A stretch of 36,116 bases of DNA from contig NZ_BAAADA010000044.1 in the NCBI RefSeq assembly GCF_039522005.1, forward strand, positions 1 to 36,116, given 5' to 3'. The position numbers were made by a program, and so were the translations under genes. This stretch comes from Alkalibacterium indicireducens (GTDB lineage: Bacteria; Bacillota; Bacilli; Lactobacillales; Carnobacteriaceae_A). The notes under the pieces were generated by a model. That model was not told the origin of the DNA. It saw nothing but the letters and a program-made list of their open reading frames with translations, and made no database searches. Positions 7,549 to 15,200 of the stretch are shown in pieces (the stretch's first letter is position 1; each line of letters starts with the position of its first letter).

Positions 7549-8169
7549 CTAGGAGTCGAAGTCTTCCTTACGTGTCTGACGAAGCCGGTCTTCTGTTGAA
7601 TCATCCACATCAGCTTCTCCGTGTGTGTCTTCCAGTTCCGGAGGGGTTCCGTCATTCGTTTTAGGTTCCATCGGCGGCTGACCGCCGTCGCCCATTCCCT
7701 GAACGCTTCCCTCATTAGGAAAACCGGCTGTTGTTCCAAGTGTTTCAAGATCCGGATCTCCGGCATGTGTAGCGGAAGATGATGTCGGATTTTCTACATT
7801 ATCTGTTTTATCAGAACGATCGACAGCGACAACCAGGTGACCTTTCTTCAAGTCATCCCGATACATGTGGAGCGTATCATCTTCTTGTATATAATTTGAA
7901 TCATTGTAATACTCATCATCTCTTACTAAGAAAGCATCTTTCAGTGATTCCCAGAAACTCTTTTCGTTGTCATGATCTTTATCAGTTCCGTTGACATCCG
8001 GATTGGCTACATCGACATTGTCCGGGTTTCGAAGCTGATTGCCTTTATCCTTGTTGGTAAAAATAGTTATATCCTTTTTATCCGTACCTTCGTCCATCAG
8101 GCGACGAACGACCTGTTCAGCTTCTCTTTCAGTGGGATAGCTGCCTATGACAGTAAAATCTTTATTCAT
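7549..8169 (-). CDS. General stress protein of the YflT/GSP17M family
   Basis: 206 residues. The N-terminus (FTVIGSYPTEREAEQVVRRL, then DKKDITIFTNKD) matches the YflT-type heat-induced stress protein domain, a ferredoxin-like fold of unknown biochemical role. The middle is acidic with FWESLKDAFL, and the C-terminal 80 residues are low-complexity (Gly, Pro, Thr, Asp and Glu). The longest frame starts further upstream at 8208, but the ATG at 8169 has a fine Shine-Dalgarno (GGAAGGAAGAG), so that start is used. A TnpB-type element lies about 55 bp upstream and may have separated the gene from its promoter. In Bacillus such genes depend on sigma-B; no sigma-B promoter is visible here. Confidence 0.85.
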   Translation of the reverse strand: MNKDFTVIGSYPTEREAEQVVRRLMDEGTDKKDITIFTNKDKGNQLRNPDNVDVANPDVNGTDKDHDNEKSFWESLKDAFLVRDDEYYNDSNYIQEDDTLHMYRDDLKKGHLVVAVDRSDKTDNVENPTSSSATHAGDPDLETLGTTAGFPNEGSVQGMGDGGQPPMEPKTNDGTPPELEDTHGEADVDDSTEDRLRQTRKEDFDS

Positions 8170-8314
8170 TAAACTCTTCCTTCCTGAAGATGGCAGAAAT
8201 AGAACCATCTATTTTCTAGTTTAACGTAATTCCGAAAGAAGTCTCCCACTTCTAAGCGTATGGGTGCGAAGCACCAGTGAAAGTGGGAGATGAATTTCGG
8301 TCAAGCGATAGCTT

Positions 8315-8404
8315 NNNNNNNNNNNNNNNNNNNNNNNNNNNNNNNNNNNNNNNNNNNNNNNNNNNNNNNNNNNNNNNNNNNNNNNNNNNNNNNNNNNNNN
8401 NNNN
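8315..8404. other. Assembly gap (90 N)
   Basis: Ninety consecutive unknown bases lie inside the TnpB-type element. Multi-copy insertion elements commonly collapse in short-read assemblies, which is the likely cause. The true length is unknown. Confidence 0.99.
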
Positions 8405-8550
8405 AAAAGAAAACCTATGAGGCAGGGACTGCCTTTTGAGCCTACCCATATCCGATTCCTCTGTCTGCATGAAATCTGTGCAGACAAGAATGGAGTTCTT
8501 AGGAAGCCCCCACTTCAAAATCCGGAGGATTTAAGTGGTGGGTAGTTCAC
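8405..8550 (+). ncRNA. Possible omega-RNA (TnpB guide RNA scaffold) at the element's right end
   Basis: The segment folds into at least two stems: TGTCTGCA 8462-8469 / TGCAGACA 8479-8486, and CCACTT 8510-8515 / AAGTGG 8533-8538 enclosing AAATCC 8518-8523 / GGATTT 8527-8532. In TnpB elements the guide RNA scaffold overlaps the 3' end of tnpB and the right end, and its guide is read from flanking DNA just past the element, here from about 8551. A tnpB end in this segment cannot be confirmed. Assignment is by layout, not by a covariance search. Confidence 0.4.
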
Positions 8551-8556
8551 TCATTT

Positions 8557-8586
8557 ATAATATAATTTAATTATAGGAAACTGTAA
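8557..8586 (-). promoter_or_regulatory. Probable original promoter of the stress gene, now beyond the element
   Basis: On the minus strand TTACAG (8586-8581) and TATTAT (8562-8557) are 18 bp apart. The expected transcription start lies at the junction with the element's right end at 8550, so insertion appears to have occurred at or next to the start site. Confidence 0.4.
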
Positions 8587-8617
8587 TAAATACGACAAAC
8601 AATACACCTTATGAAAC

Positions 8618-8646
8618 TTGAAAACAGCTTAGTCATAAAGTATGAT
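8618..8646 (+). promoter_or_regulatory. glmU promoter
   Basis: TTGAAA (8618-8623), a 17-bp spacer and TATGAT (8641-8646). The leader (about 75 nt) holds a small hairpin, GTATG...CATAC, near 8660-8680. The promoter lies downstream of the TnpB-type element, so it is intact. Confidence 0.75.
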
Positions 8647-8730
8647 GTAAAGAGGTTTTGTATGCCCTTTTGGACATACTGATTAAGCAATGATATGGGA
8701 ACTATAAATAGAAATGATGAGGAGAAACTA

Positions 8731-10104
8731 ATGACTAAACGATTTGCAGTAGTGCTTGCAGCTGGACAGGGAACTCGAATGAAATCCAAACTTTACAAGG
8801 TGATGCACCCGGTAATGGGGAAACCTATGGTCGGTCATGTTGTCGATCAGGCACTTGGCGCTCGAATGGATAAAATCGTCACAGTTACAGGTGTCGGTGC
8901 TGAAACCGTTCAGGACTATCTAGGCGATAAGAGTGACTATGTCCTCCAGGAAGAACAGCTGGGAACAGCTCATGCGGTCGAACAGGCTGCACCGATCCTG
9001 AAAAACGAGGAAGGAACCACACTGGTTATCTGTGGAGATACACCTCTTCTGACTAAGGAGACACTTGAAGGGCTGATGGCTCATCATGAAGAAGTGAATG
9101 CGAAGGCTACCGTCCTTACTGCTCACGCGGATGATCCGTTTGGCTATGGTCGCGTGATCAGATCTGAAGATGGATCAGTCACTAAAATCGTTGAACAGAA
9201 AGATGCGTCTCAAGCAGAACAGGCAGTTCAGGAAATCAATACTGGGACCTACTGTTTCGACAACAAGGCATTATTCGCTGCACTTGAAAAAGTGGACAAC
9301 AATAACTCCCAAGGTGAATATTATCTGCCGGATGTTATGGAAATCCTCAAAAAACAGAATGAGCTTATTTCTGCATTCCAGCTTGAGAACAAGGAAGATG
9401 CTCTGGGAGTCAATGACCGCGTGGCATTAGCTCAGGCCAGTAAGCTGATGAAGAAACGTATCAATGAGCAGCATATGCGTAATGGTGTAACTTTTATCGA
9501 TCCTGAGCAGACTTATATTGAAAGTGATGTGGTGATTGGTCAGGACACGCTTGTAGAACCCGGCGTCTATCTTAAAGGACAAACTTCCATTGGTGAGGAC
9601 TGTATCATCGGAGCGCATTCGATTATCGAAGACAGCCAGATCGGCAACGGTGTTCATGTGAAGAGCTCGATGATTGAATCATCAATAATGGAAAATGAGA
9701 GTAACATCGGACCCAACAGTCACCTGAGACCAGAATCCGTCGTGAAAGAACATGCACACATCGGAAACTTTGTAGAAGTTAAAAAAGCGACTCTTGGAAG
9801 AAACACGAAAGTCGGCCACCTGACTTATGTTGGTGACGCCACGCTAGGAGAAAATATCAATCTAGGATGCGGAACGGTATTCGTCAATTGCGATGGTGAA
9901 AAGAAACACCACATCGAAGTCGGAGATAATTCCTTTATTGGCTGCAATACGAACCTGATCGCACCCGTTAAAATTGATGCAAATACCTACGTGGCAGCCG
10001 GATCTACGATTACTGATGATGTTCCTGAAGAAGCGATGGCGATTGCTCGTGCTCGTCAAGTAAATAAAGAGGGCTATTTTAAGAAAATGCCTCATAAAAA
10101 TTAG
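8731..10104 (+). CDS. glmU: Bifunctional UDP-N-acetylglucosamine pyrophosphorylase / glucosamine-1-phosphate N-acetyltransferase
   Basis: Cytoplasmic enzyme making UDP-GlcNAc for peptidoglycan and teichoic acid: it acetylates glucosamine-1-phosphate and couples it to UTP. The N-terminal uridyltransferase domain shows the signature LAAGQGTRMKSKLYKVMH and later GTAHAVEQA. From about residue 250 the chain is a left-handed beta-helix of hexapeptide repeats (acetyltransferase), with HLRPESVVKEHAHIGNFVEVKK near the active site. The longest frame begins at 8695, but the ATG at 8731 has the Shine-Dalgarno GAGGAG and gives 457 residues, the family length. It works with GlmS, encoded at 17270. The gene has its own promoter; prs follows with a separate one. 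Confidence 0.97.
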   Translation: MTKRFAVVLAAGQGTRMKSKLYKVMHPVMGKPMVGHVVDQALGARMDKIVTVTGVGAETVQDYLGDKSDYVLQEEQLGTAHAVEQAAPILKNEEGTTLVICGDTPLLTKETLEGLMAHHEEVNAKATVLTAHADDPFGYGRVIRSEDGSVTKIVEQKDASQAEQAVQEINTGTYCFDNKALFAALEKVDNNNSQGEYYLPDVMEILKKQNELISAFQLENKEDALGVNDRVALAQASKLMKKRINEQHMRNGVTFIDPEQTYIESDVVIGQDTLVEPGVYLKGQTSIGEDCIIGAHSIIEDSQIGNGVHVKSSMIESSIMENESNIGPNSHLRPESVVKEHAHIGNFVEVKKATLGRNTKVGHLTYVGDATLGENINLGCGTVFVNCDGEKKHHIEVGDNSFIGCNTNLIAPVKIDANTYVAAGSTITDDVPEEAMAIARARQVNKEGYFKKMPHKN

Positions 10105-10119
10105 AAAACTCTTCAAAAC

Positions 10120-10135
10120 AGGGCTTTCACGCCCT
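10120..10135 (+). terminator. Weak hairpin after glmU
   Basis: AGGGC (10120-10124) pairs with GCCCT (10131-10135), but only a short poor T-tract follows. Partial read-through into prs is likely. Confidence 0.35.
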
Positions 10136-10142
10136 TGTACAG

Positions 10143-10171
10143 TTGATTTATTCAGTGCTTAGGCATACACT
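10143..10171 (+). promoter_or_regulatory. prs promoter
   Basis: TTGATT (10143-10148), a 17-bp spacer and TACACT (10166-10171), about 40 bp before the prs start. No PurBox was seen. Confidence 0.5.
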
Positions 10172-10213
10172 TATAGTAGTAAAAACAATGAGATAAAATT
10201 TATGGAGGCCGAC

Positions 10214-11188
10214 ATGTCCGAACATTATTCTGATCCAAAACTGAAGATTTTTGCATTGAGTTCCAACAAGCCATTAGCAGAAAAGATTGCGAAGGATGTA
10301 GGAGTAGAATTAGGAAAAGTATCCGTCAACAAGTTCAGTGATGGGGAAATCCGTATCAACATTGAAGAAAGTATTCGTGGGGACCATGTCTATGTTGTGC
10401 AGTCAACTTCTGCGCCGACTAATGATCACTTGATGGAAGTGCTCATTATGATCGATGCATTGAAACGTGCAAGTGCCAAGACGATCAATATTGTCATGCC
10501 TTATTACGGTTATGCGAGACAGGACCGTAAGGCTCGTTCGAGAGAACCTATCACGGCGAAACTGGTCGCGAATATGATCACTCAGGCAGGGGCTGACCGT
10601 ATGCTGACTTTGGACCTTCATGCTTCTCAGATTCAAGGCTTCTTCGATATCCCAGTTGATCATCTGCTTGGTGCGTCACTTCTGGCAAATTGGTTCATCG
10701 ACAGAAATCTTGGAGGAGAAAACACAGTCGTAGTCTCTCCTGATCACGGAGGAGTGACTCGTGCCAGAAAGTTGGCAGAGTTCCTGAAGTCACCTATTGC
10801 CATCATTGATAAACGCCGTCCAAAAGCCAATGTAGCAGAAGTCATGAATATTGTCGGTAATGTTGAAGGGAAAACAGCCGTACTGATCGATGACCTGATC
10901 GATACAGCGGGAACGATTACCCTTGCCGCAGATGCTCTGATTGAAAAAGGAGCAAAAGAAGTCTATGCCTGTGGGACTCACCCGGTATTTTCCGGACCTG
11001 CTATGGAACGTCTGGCTGATTCCCCAATCAGAAATATGGTGGTCACGGATTCCATCATGCTTCCAGAAGACAAGAAAATTGATAAAGTCGTTCAAGTCAG
11101 CGTAGGTGAACTGATGGGTCATGCCATCAAGTGGATCCATGAAAACCGTTCAGTATCCCCACTGTTTGAGAAGCAGTTTAAAGGATAA
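10214..11188 (+). CDS. prs: Ribose-phosphate pyrophosphokinase (PRPP synthetase)
   Basis: Makes 5-phosphoribosyl-1-pyrophosphate from ribose-5-phosphate and ATP for purine, pyrimidine, NAD, His and Trp synthesis. Visible signatures are MPYYGYARQDRKARSREPI (ATP-site region), LDLHASQIQGFF and the PRPP loop VLIDDLIDTAGTI. The longest frame starts with an ATG at 10202, but GGAGG at 10204-10208 overlaps it. The ATG at 10214 is used, giving 324 residues against about 317 in relatives, with a short polar N-terminal extension. Its product is the ligand of PurR and the co-substrate of Hpt, both encoded in this window. A NusG-domain-II protein gene follows after 52 bp, possibly co-transcribed. Confidence 0.97.
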   Translation: MSEHYSDPKLKIFALSSNKPLAEKIAKDVGVELGKVSVNKFSDGEIRINIEESIRGDHVYVVQSTSAPTNDHLMEVLIMIDALKRASAKTINIVMPYYGYARQDRKARSREPITAKLVANMITQAGADRMLTLDLHASQIQGFFDIPVDHLLGASLLANWFIDRNLGGENTVVVSPDHGGVTRARKLAEFLKSPIAIIDKRRPKANVAEVMNIVGNVEGKTAVLIDDLIDTAGTITLAADALIEKGAKEVYACGTHPVFSGPAMERLADSPIRNMVVTDSIMLPEDKKIDKVVQVSVGELMGHAIKWIHENRSVSPLFEKQFKG

Positions 11189-11240
11189 GTATCTGATGTT
11201 TAAAAGCCTGCGTCTTTATTAAAGGAAAGGAGGCGGTCAG

Positions 11241-11684
11241 GTGATAGATAAGGTTCGTTTCCATTTGAGAAAGATGAAACCGTTGGACGTCGCCATTATC
11301 ATCATTCTTCTGGTCGCATCCTTCATCCCGCATATTGTATACGGCTATCAGCTGAGCAGCATCGATGAGGACGCCCGGATCATTGCTACAGTTAAAATAT
11401 CTGGAGAAGAAGTGTACTGTGTGGAACTGAGCGAGGAAACACCACAAGAGGAATTCAGGCTCGAACCTCGTGACGGTCAGTACAATATCATTGAAGTAGA
11501 CGGCACGCGTATTCGCAACCGTGAAGACAACAGTCCGGATCAGCTCGGAGTGAGAAGAGGCTGGATCAGTCAGCCTGGCGAAACAGCTGTTGTCTTGCCT
11601 CATCAGCTCATAATCGAGATTCATGCAGAGAATCAGGATGGACAGGAAATTCACGAAGAAGATGACATAATCATACCAATGTAA
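11241..11684 (+). CDS. NusG domain II-containing membrane protein
   Basis: 147 residues: a basic N-terminus, one membrane segment (about 15-35, AIIIILLVASFIPHIVYGY) and an extracytoplasmic domain. The stretch SPDQLGVRRGWISQPGETA followed by VVLPHQLIIEI matches the NusG-domain-II (NusG_II) family, although family members often carry Cys in the (C/S)PDxxC segment and this one has Gly. The GTG start has a near-perfect Shine-Dalgarno, AAAGGAGG. Function is unknown; homologues are often next to ECF-type transporter or flavin-transfer genes, which are absent here. A complex terminator follows. Confidence 0.8.
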   Translation: MIDKVRFHLRKMKPLDVAIIIILLVASFIPHIVYGYQLSSIDEDARIIATVKISGEEVYCVELSEETPQEEFRLEPRDGQYNIIEVDGTRIRNREDNSPDQLGVRRGWISQPGETAVVLPHQLIIEIHAENQDGQEIHEEDDIIIPM

Positions 11685-11687
11685 TAA

Positions 11688-11767
11688 AACAGCCGAAACC
11701 TGAATGTTTTTCTCTAAACTCTTGTAATAAGGGAGCAGAGAAAACGTCCGGTGGCGGCTGTTCTTTT
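11688..11767 (+). terminator. Compound terminator or structured 3' RNA of the NusG-II gene
   Basis: AACAGCCG (11688-11695) pairs with CGGCTGTT (11755-11762) and is followed by CTTTTC. Enclosed are TTTTTCTCT (11707-11715) with AGAGAAAA (11737-11744), and a further small stem around 11718-11736. This is much larger than an ordinary terminator. Confidence 0.6.
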
Positions 11768-11774
11768 CAAAATG

Positions 11775-11822
11775 AACAGGGACCGTCAGCTGGTATAAAT
11801 CGGCTGACGGCCCCTGTTTTAT
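11775..11822. terminator. Bidirectional terminator between the NusG-II gene and ldh
   Basis: AACAGGG (11775-11781) pairs with CCCTGTT (11812-11818) and the inner CCGTCAGC (11783-11790) with GCTGACGG (11803-11810). T's follow on the plus strand; on the minus strand it closes ldh. Confidence 0.85.
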
Positions 11823-11851
11823 ATTGTAGATCACTTGAAGATGCAAAAATA

Positions 11852-12835
11852 TCAGTCAGAGATCGTGAATCCTAAATCCGGATTTTTATCCAGGACTTCT
11901 TTCAGGTGATTTCTGATGGTATCTGCCGAATGAGTCATTTTTTCCTTTTCGGAATCATTAAGTGGAATCTCGACGATTTTGTCGATCCCACTTTGATTGA
12001 TGATGGCAGGGGAGCCGATGTAGATGTCATGCTGTCCGTACTCTCCTTCAAGGTAAACTGACAGAGGCAGGACAGCATTTTCATTGTTCAGAATGGCCCG
12101 GGTGATGCGGGCCAGCGATACTCCGATACCGTAAAATGTCGCACCTTTACGCTTGATGATTTCATAAGCGGCGTCTCTAACGGAGAAGAAAATATCAACG
12201 AGGGCCTGTTCATCTGTATCCGGGTTATTGTTCAGCCATTCATTGATCTGAAGGCCGGCAACGTTAGCATGTGACCAGACTGGGAATTCAGTATCCCCGT
12301 GTTCGCCGATGATGTAGCCGTGAACGTTCCTTACATCCACATCCAGCAGATTGGCAACTGCCTGACGGAAGCGAGCGCTGTCAAGCGAGGTTCCAGTTCC
12401 GATGACCTGGTTAGAAGGGAGACCGGACAACTTGTATACAGCATAGGTCAGGATATCTACTGGATTCGTTGCAACCAGGAATATGCCATTGAATCCGCTG
12501 GCCATCACCTTTTCCACGACATCTTTAGTGATGCGAAGGTTCTTTTCAGTCAGATCCAGACGGGTCTCGCCAGGCTTTTGAGAAGCTCCGGCAGTAAAGA
12601 CGACCAGATCAGCATCATGGCAGTCCGCATAATCAGCCACATATATTTTCTTAGGTGCAGTGAAGGCCAAGGCACTGTTCAAGTCCATGACATCTCCTTC
12701 TGCCTTTTCTGTATTGACATCGATAATGCCAAGCTCCTGACCGATATTCTGATTGATCAGTGAGTAGGCATAACTTGAACCGACAGCTCCATCACCTATG
12801 AGAATGATTTTCTGCTGTTTTTTTCTGACGTTCAT
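11852..12835 (-). CDS. ldh: L-lactate dehydrogenase
   Basis: Reduces pyruvate to L-lactate and regenerates NAD+, the main fermentation exit in lactic acid bacteria. The 327 residues fit the family. The NAD-binding loop is IGDGAVGSSYA (13-23), the mobile loop Arg is R92 in KPGETRLDL, the substrate Arg lies in DSARFR (R155 region) and the catalytic pair is H179 in GEHGDTE with its Asp partner upstream; TNPVDILTY is intact. The start has the Shine-Dalgarno GAAAGGA. The Q in the loop (SQKPGE) fits lactate rather than malate specificity. It is monocistronic, with a promoter at 12867-12895 and a shared terminator. It is divergent from the S9 peptidase gene, with an inverted repeat in between. Confidence 0.97.
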   Translation of the reverse strand: MNVRKKQQKIILIGDGAVGSSYAYSLINQNIGQELGIIDVNTEKAEGDVMDLNSALAFTAPKKIYVADYADCHDADLVVFTAGASQKPGETRLDLTEKNLRITKDVVEKVMASGFNGIFLVATNPVDILTYAVYKLSGLPSNQVIGTGTSLDSARFRQAVANLLDVDVRNVHGYIIGEHGDTEFPVWSHANVAGLQINEWLNNNPDTDEQALVDIFFSVRDAAYEIIKRKGATFYGIGVSLARITRAILNNENAVLPLSVYLEGEYGQHDIYIGSPAIINQSGIDKIVEIPLNDSEKEKMTHSADTIRNHLKEVLDKNPDLGFTISD

Positions 12836-12866
12836 ATGATCATTCCTTTCCCTTTTTTATACCATT

Positions 12867-12895
12867 AGTATAGCATAGATAATCGTCAAAACTAA
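12867..12895 (-). promoter_or_regulatory. ldh promoter with extended -10
   Basis: On the minus strand TGCTATACT forms an extended -10 (TATACT at 12872-12867). The -35 at 17 bp is TTAGTT (weak). No convincing Rex or cre site was found. Confidence 0.55.
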
Positions 12896-12907
12896 TGAGA
12901 AGCTGAC

Positions 12908-12931
12908 TGTACAATATGGAAATTTTGTACA
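12908..12931. promoter_or_regulatory. Inverted repeat between ldh and the S9 peptidase gene
   Basis: TGTACAA (12908-12914) and TTGTACA (12925-12931) form a perfect inverted repeat with a 10-bp spacer, centred just upstream of the ldh -35. It is not a Rex-type TTGTGA repeat. It may be an operator for either divergent gene. Confidence 0.5.
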
Positions 12932-13017
12932 TTGACGCACATAGATATAAATGAGAAAATAATGAAAGAGTTTTAACGAGTATTTAACATGATAATCAGA
13001 AGAGGAGTTTTAGTGGA

Positions 13018-14973
13018 ATGAAGCATATAACAAGTGAAAGCCTGTTTGACCTGAAAAATGTATCACAGCCAATTGTTCTGGATGACCGTATTTTTTATCT
13101 GGAAACTCGAACGGACAAAGAAAAAAATGCCTACCTGACTTCTTTGTGGAGCATCGATCAGAAATCGAAGGAACGGATCATGTGGATCGATGAAGAGTTG
13201 AATCCTTCCCAAATCAAAATTTCTCCGAACAAGAAATGGATCAGTTTTCTGGCCGGTAAAAAAGGCGAGAAGCCTCAGATTTACCTGATGCCAGTGAGAG
13301 GTGGAACTGCCTTTGCTCTGACTGATGAGGAACAAGGCGTCAGCTCATTTGAATGGACAAGTAACAGTGGGGCACTCTATTATCAGACGACTGTCGATCC
13401 CGACCAGGATAAGGAGAAAGCAGAGAGTGACAGCAAGTCCGATGACAAAGTCAAGCCAGTGACGATTACTAAACTGCAATATAAGATGGATGGCCAGGGG
13501 ATTACTGAAAAAGATCGACTGTATCAAGTAAAAAAAATCAGTGTGTCCAAAAAGGAATCTTCGCTCATTCTTGAGAAAGACCGTCCGTTCCGCCTTTAAT
13601 ATGTTTCTAAAGACGAATCTTTTCTGCTCTATGTGGATAAGCTGAATCCGGATGACGAATGGGTCTACGGAGCAAGCGTCTACGAATACGACATTGCCTC
13701 GGAGACAGCCCGCCTCGTTACTGAAGATATACCGGAAGGCAGCTTTTCATTTGAAGCTGTAAACGAGTCGGAAGACTATTTCCTCTTTACTGGAAATGAT
13801 TTTTCTCATGCTTTTGTAACCCTCGATAAAATTTACGGCTGGGACAGAGCAAACCACACTTTCGAGTCACTGTCAGTCGAGGATAAATATGTCGGTGATC
13901 TGATCATTGGAGATTTCCAGCAGAAAACCAAGGGATTTCCGATCAAGTGGCTGGATGATGACTCTTTTGTCTATCCAGTGACCGAACATGGCAAGCTGAA
14001 ACTGTATAAGGGAGACAAAACCGCCGGCAGCAAATGTCTGGTGGACAAGCCGTTTCATATTACAGATGGGGATGTTGTGGACGCCTCTACCTTTGCAGTC
14101 ACCTACTCTGACTTGACAACACCAAGTGTTCTTGGGCTGCTCAACGCCGAAACTGGGGAAGTAACTGATTTGTATAATCCGAACGCAGCGTTTGAAGACA
14201 CGCATCAAATCACGCCTGTGGAAAGATTCTGGTACAAAGGAGCAGACGACTGGGATATCCAGGGATGGTACGTTCCACCTGTGGACAAGAGTGAAAACCA
14301 TCCAGCTGTTCTTTATATCCACGGTGGGCCTCAAGTATGTTACGGAGAAACCTTCTTCCATGAGATGCAGAAGCTCTCAGCTGAAGGATACGGTGTAATC
14401 CTTCTGAATCCTCGTGGAGGAAACGGCTACGGACAGGATTTTGTTGCGTCCATTCTCGGCGATTACGGAAACAAGGACTATGAGGATCTTATGCTGGGTA
14501 CGGATTATGTACTGGAACAGCACCCGGAGATCGATCAGTCGAATGTATATGTCGCAGGTGGAAGTTACGGTGGATTTATGACAAACTGGATCGTCGGACA
14601 CACTGACCGTTTCAAGGCTGCTGTAACGCAGCGATGCATATCAAACTGGGTCAGCTTCTACGGGACCAGTGATGTGGGCGCGTTCTTCGTAGAATTCCAG
14701 TTAAAAAGAGACGTCTCTCAAATGGAAGACCTGTGGAAAATGTCTCCGTTAGCCTATACGCAGAATATCAAGACACCTCTGCTGGTCATCCACGGACAGG
14801 AAGACTTGAGATGCCCACAGGAACAAGGTGAGCAGATGTATACAGCCATGAAGAAACAGGGAGTCAGGACCAAACTGATTCTCTTCCCTAAATCGAGTCA
14901 TGGACTGTCACGTGCAGGCCTGCCAAACCTTAGAATAGAGCGACTAAATGAAATCAGTAACTGGATGAAGTAA
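13018..14973 (+). pseudogene. S9 family (prolyl oligopeptidase-type) peptidase interrupted by an in-frame stop
   Basis: Read as one frame this is a 651-codon S9 peptidase of normal length: an N-terminal beta-propeller and a C-terminal alpha/beta hydrolase. A TAA at 13597-13599 (codon 194) splits it, and translation continues in the same frame with YVSKDESFLLYV, so a single base change (for example CAA or GAA to TAA) suffices. The catalytic parts are intact: Ser 516 in AGGSYGGF, Asp in HGQEDLR and His in KSSHGLS. The codon usage does not look decayed. The 3' part has a GTG at 13633 but no Shine-Dalgarno, so re-initiation is doubtful. It could be a recent nonsense mutation or a sequencing error. 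Start ATG 13018 with SD AGAGGAG. Confidence 0.9.
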
Positions 14974-14985
14974 ATAATAATGAAG

Positions 14986-15015
14986 GAGGACTTTCGTCAT
15001 GGAAGTTCTCTTTTT
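14986..15015 (+). terminator. Terminator of the S9 peptidase gene
   Basis: GAGGACTT (14986-14993) pairs with AAGTTCTC (15003-15010), one G-T pair, followed by five T's. Confidence 0.8.
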
Positions 15016-15106
15016 GTGTGGACAGGCGCGAGTGACTAGTCATCCGGTCATATCAGATATATAAGGAGAAAGTTAGAAGATTATGAGACTCTATTAAATA
15101 GATTCC

Positions 15107-15155
15107 GTATAACTACAGGGTTGCCGGTTTCTTTGTTATACTCATTAACGGTTAA
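15107..15155 (+). promoter_or_regulatory. aspD promoter region with two inverted repeats
   Basis: TGTTATACT (15134-15142) is an extended -10; no good -35 is seen. GTATAAC (15107-15113) and GTTATAC (15135-15141) form an inverted repeat covering the -10, and TTAACGGTTAA (15145-15155) is a symmetric site at the expected transcript start. Both are operator-like, for unknown regulators. The rest of 15016-15200 shows nothing else. Confidence 0.45.
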
Positions 15156-15200
15156 GAGGTCTAACAAGTAATTGAAATAAAAAATAATAGGAGTGGAATT

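Larger units (their letters stand above)
8226..8550 (+). mobile_element. IS605/TnpB-type element, ends only, interior lost in an N gap
   Basis: The left part (8226-8314) carries the hairpin CTCCCACTT 8243-8251 / AAGTGGGAG 8281-8289 with inner stem GGTGC/GCACC. The right part (8405-8550) ends in GTGGTGGGTAGTTCAC with a nested hairpin. This layout is what I know of IS605-group ends flanking tnpB. The interior is replaced by 90 N's, so no transposase or TnpB can be read. The gap size may be arbitrary; a full element would be over 1 kb, while a decayed one could be this short. Outer borders are estimates. Confidence 0.65.

Noticed and set aside
8221..8518. Minus-strand frames running through the N gap
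   Set aside because: They consist largely of unknown residues and overlap the element's end structures; no recognisable protein.
12908..12931. Rex-binding site at ldh
   Set aside because: Rex sites have TTGTGA half sites pointing inward; this repeat is TGTACAA with the wrong symmetry and spacing.
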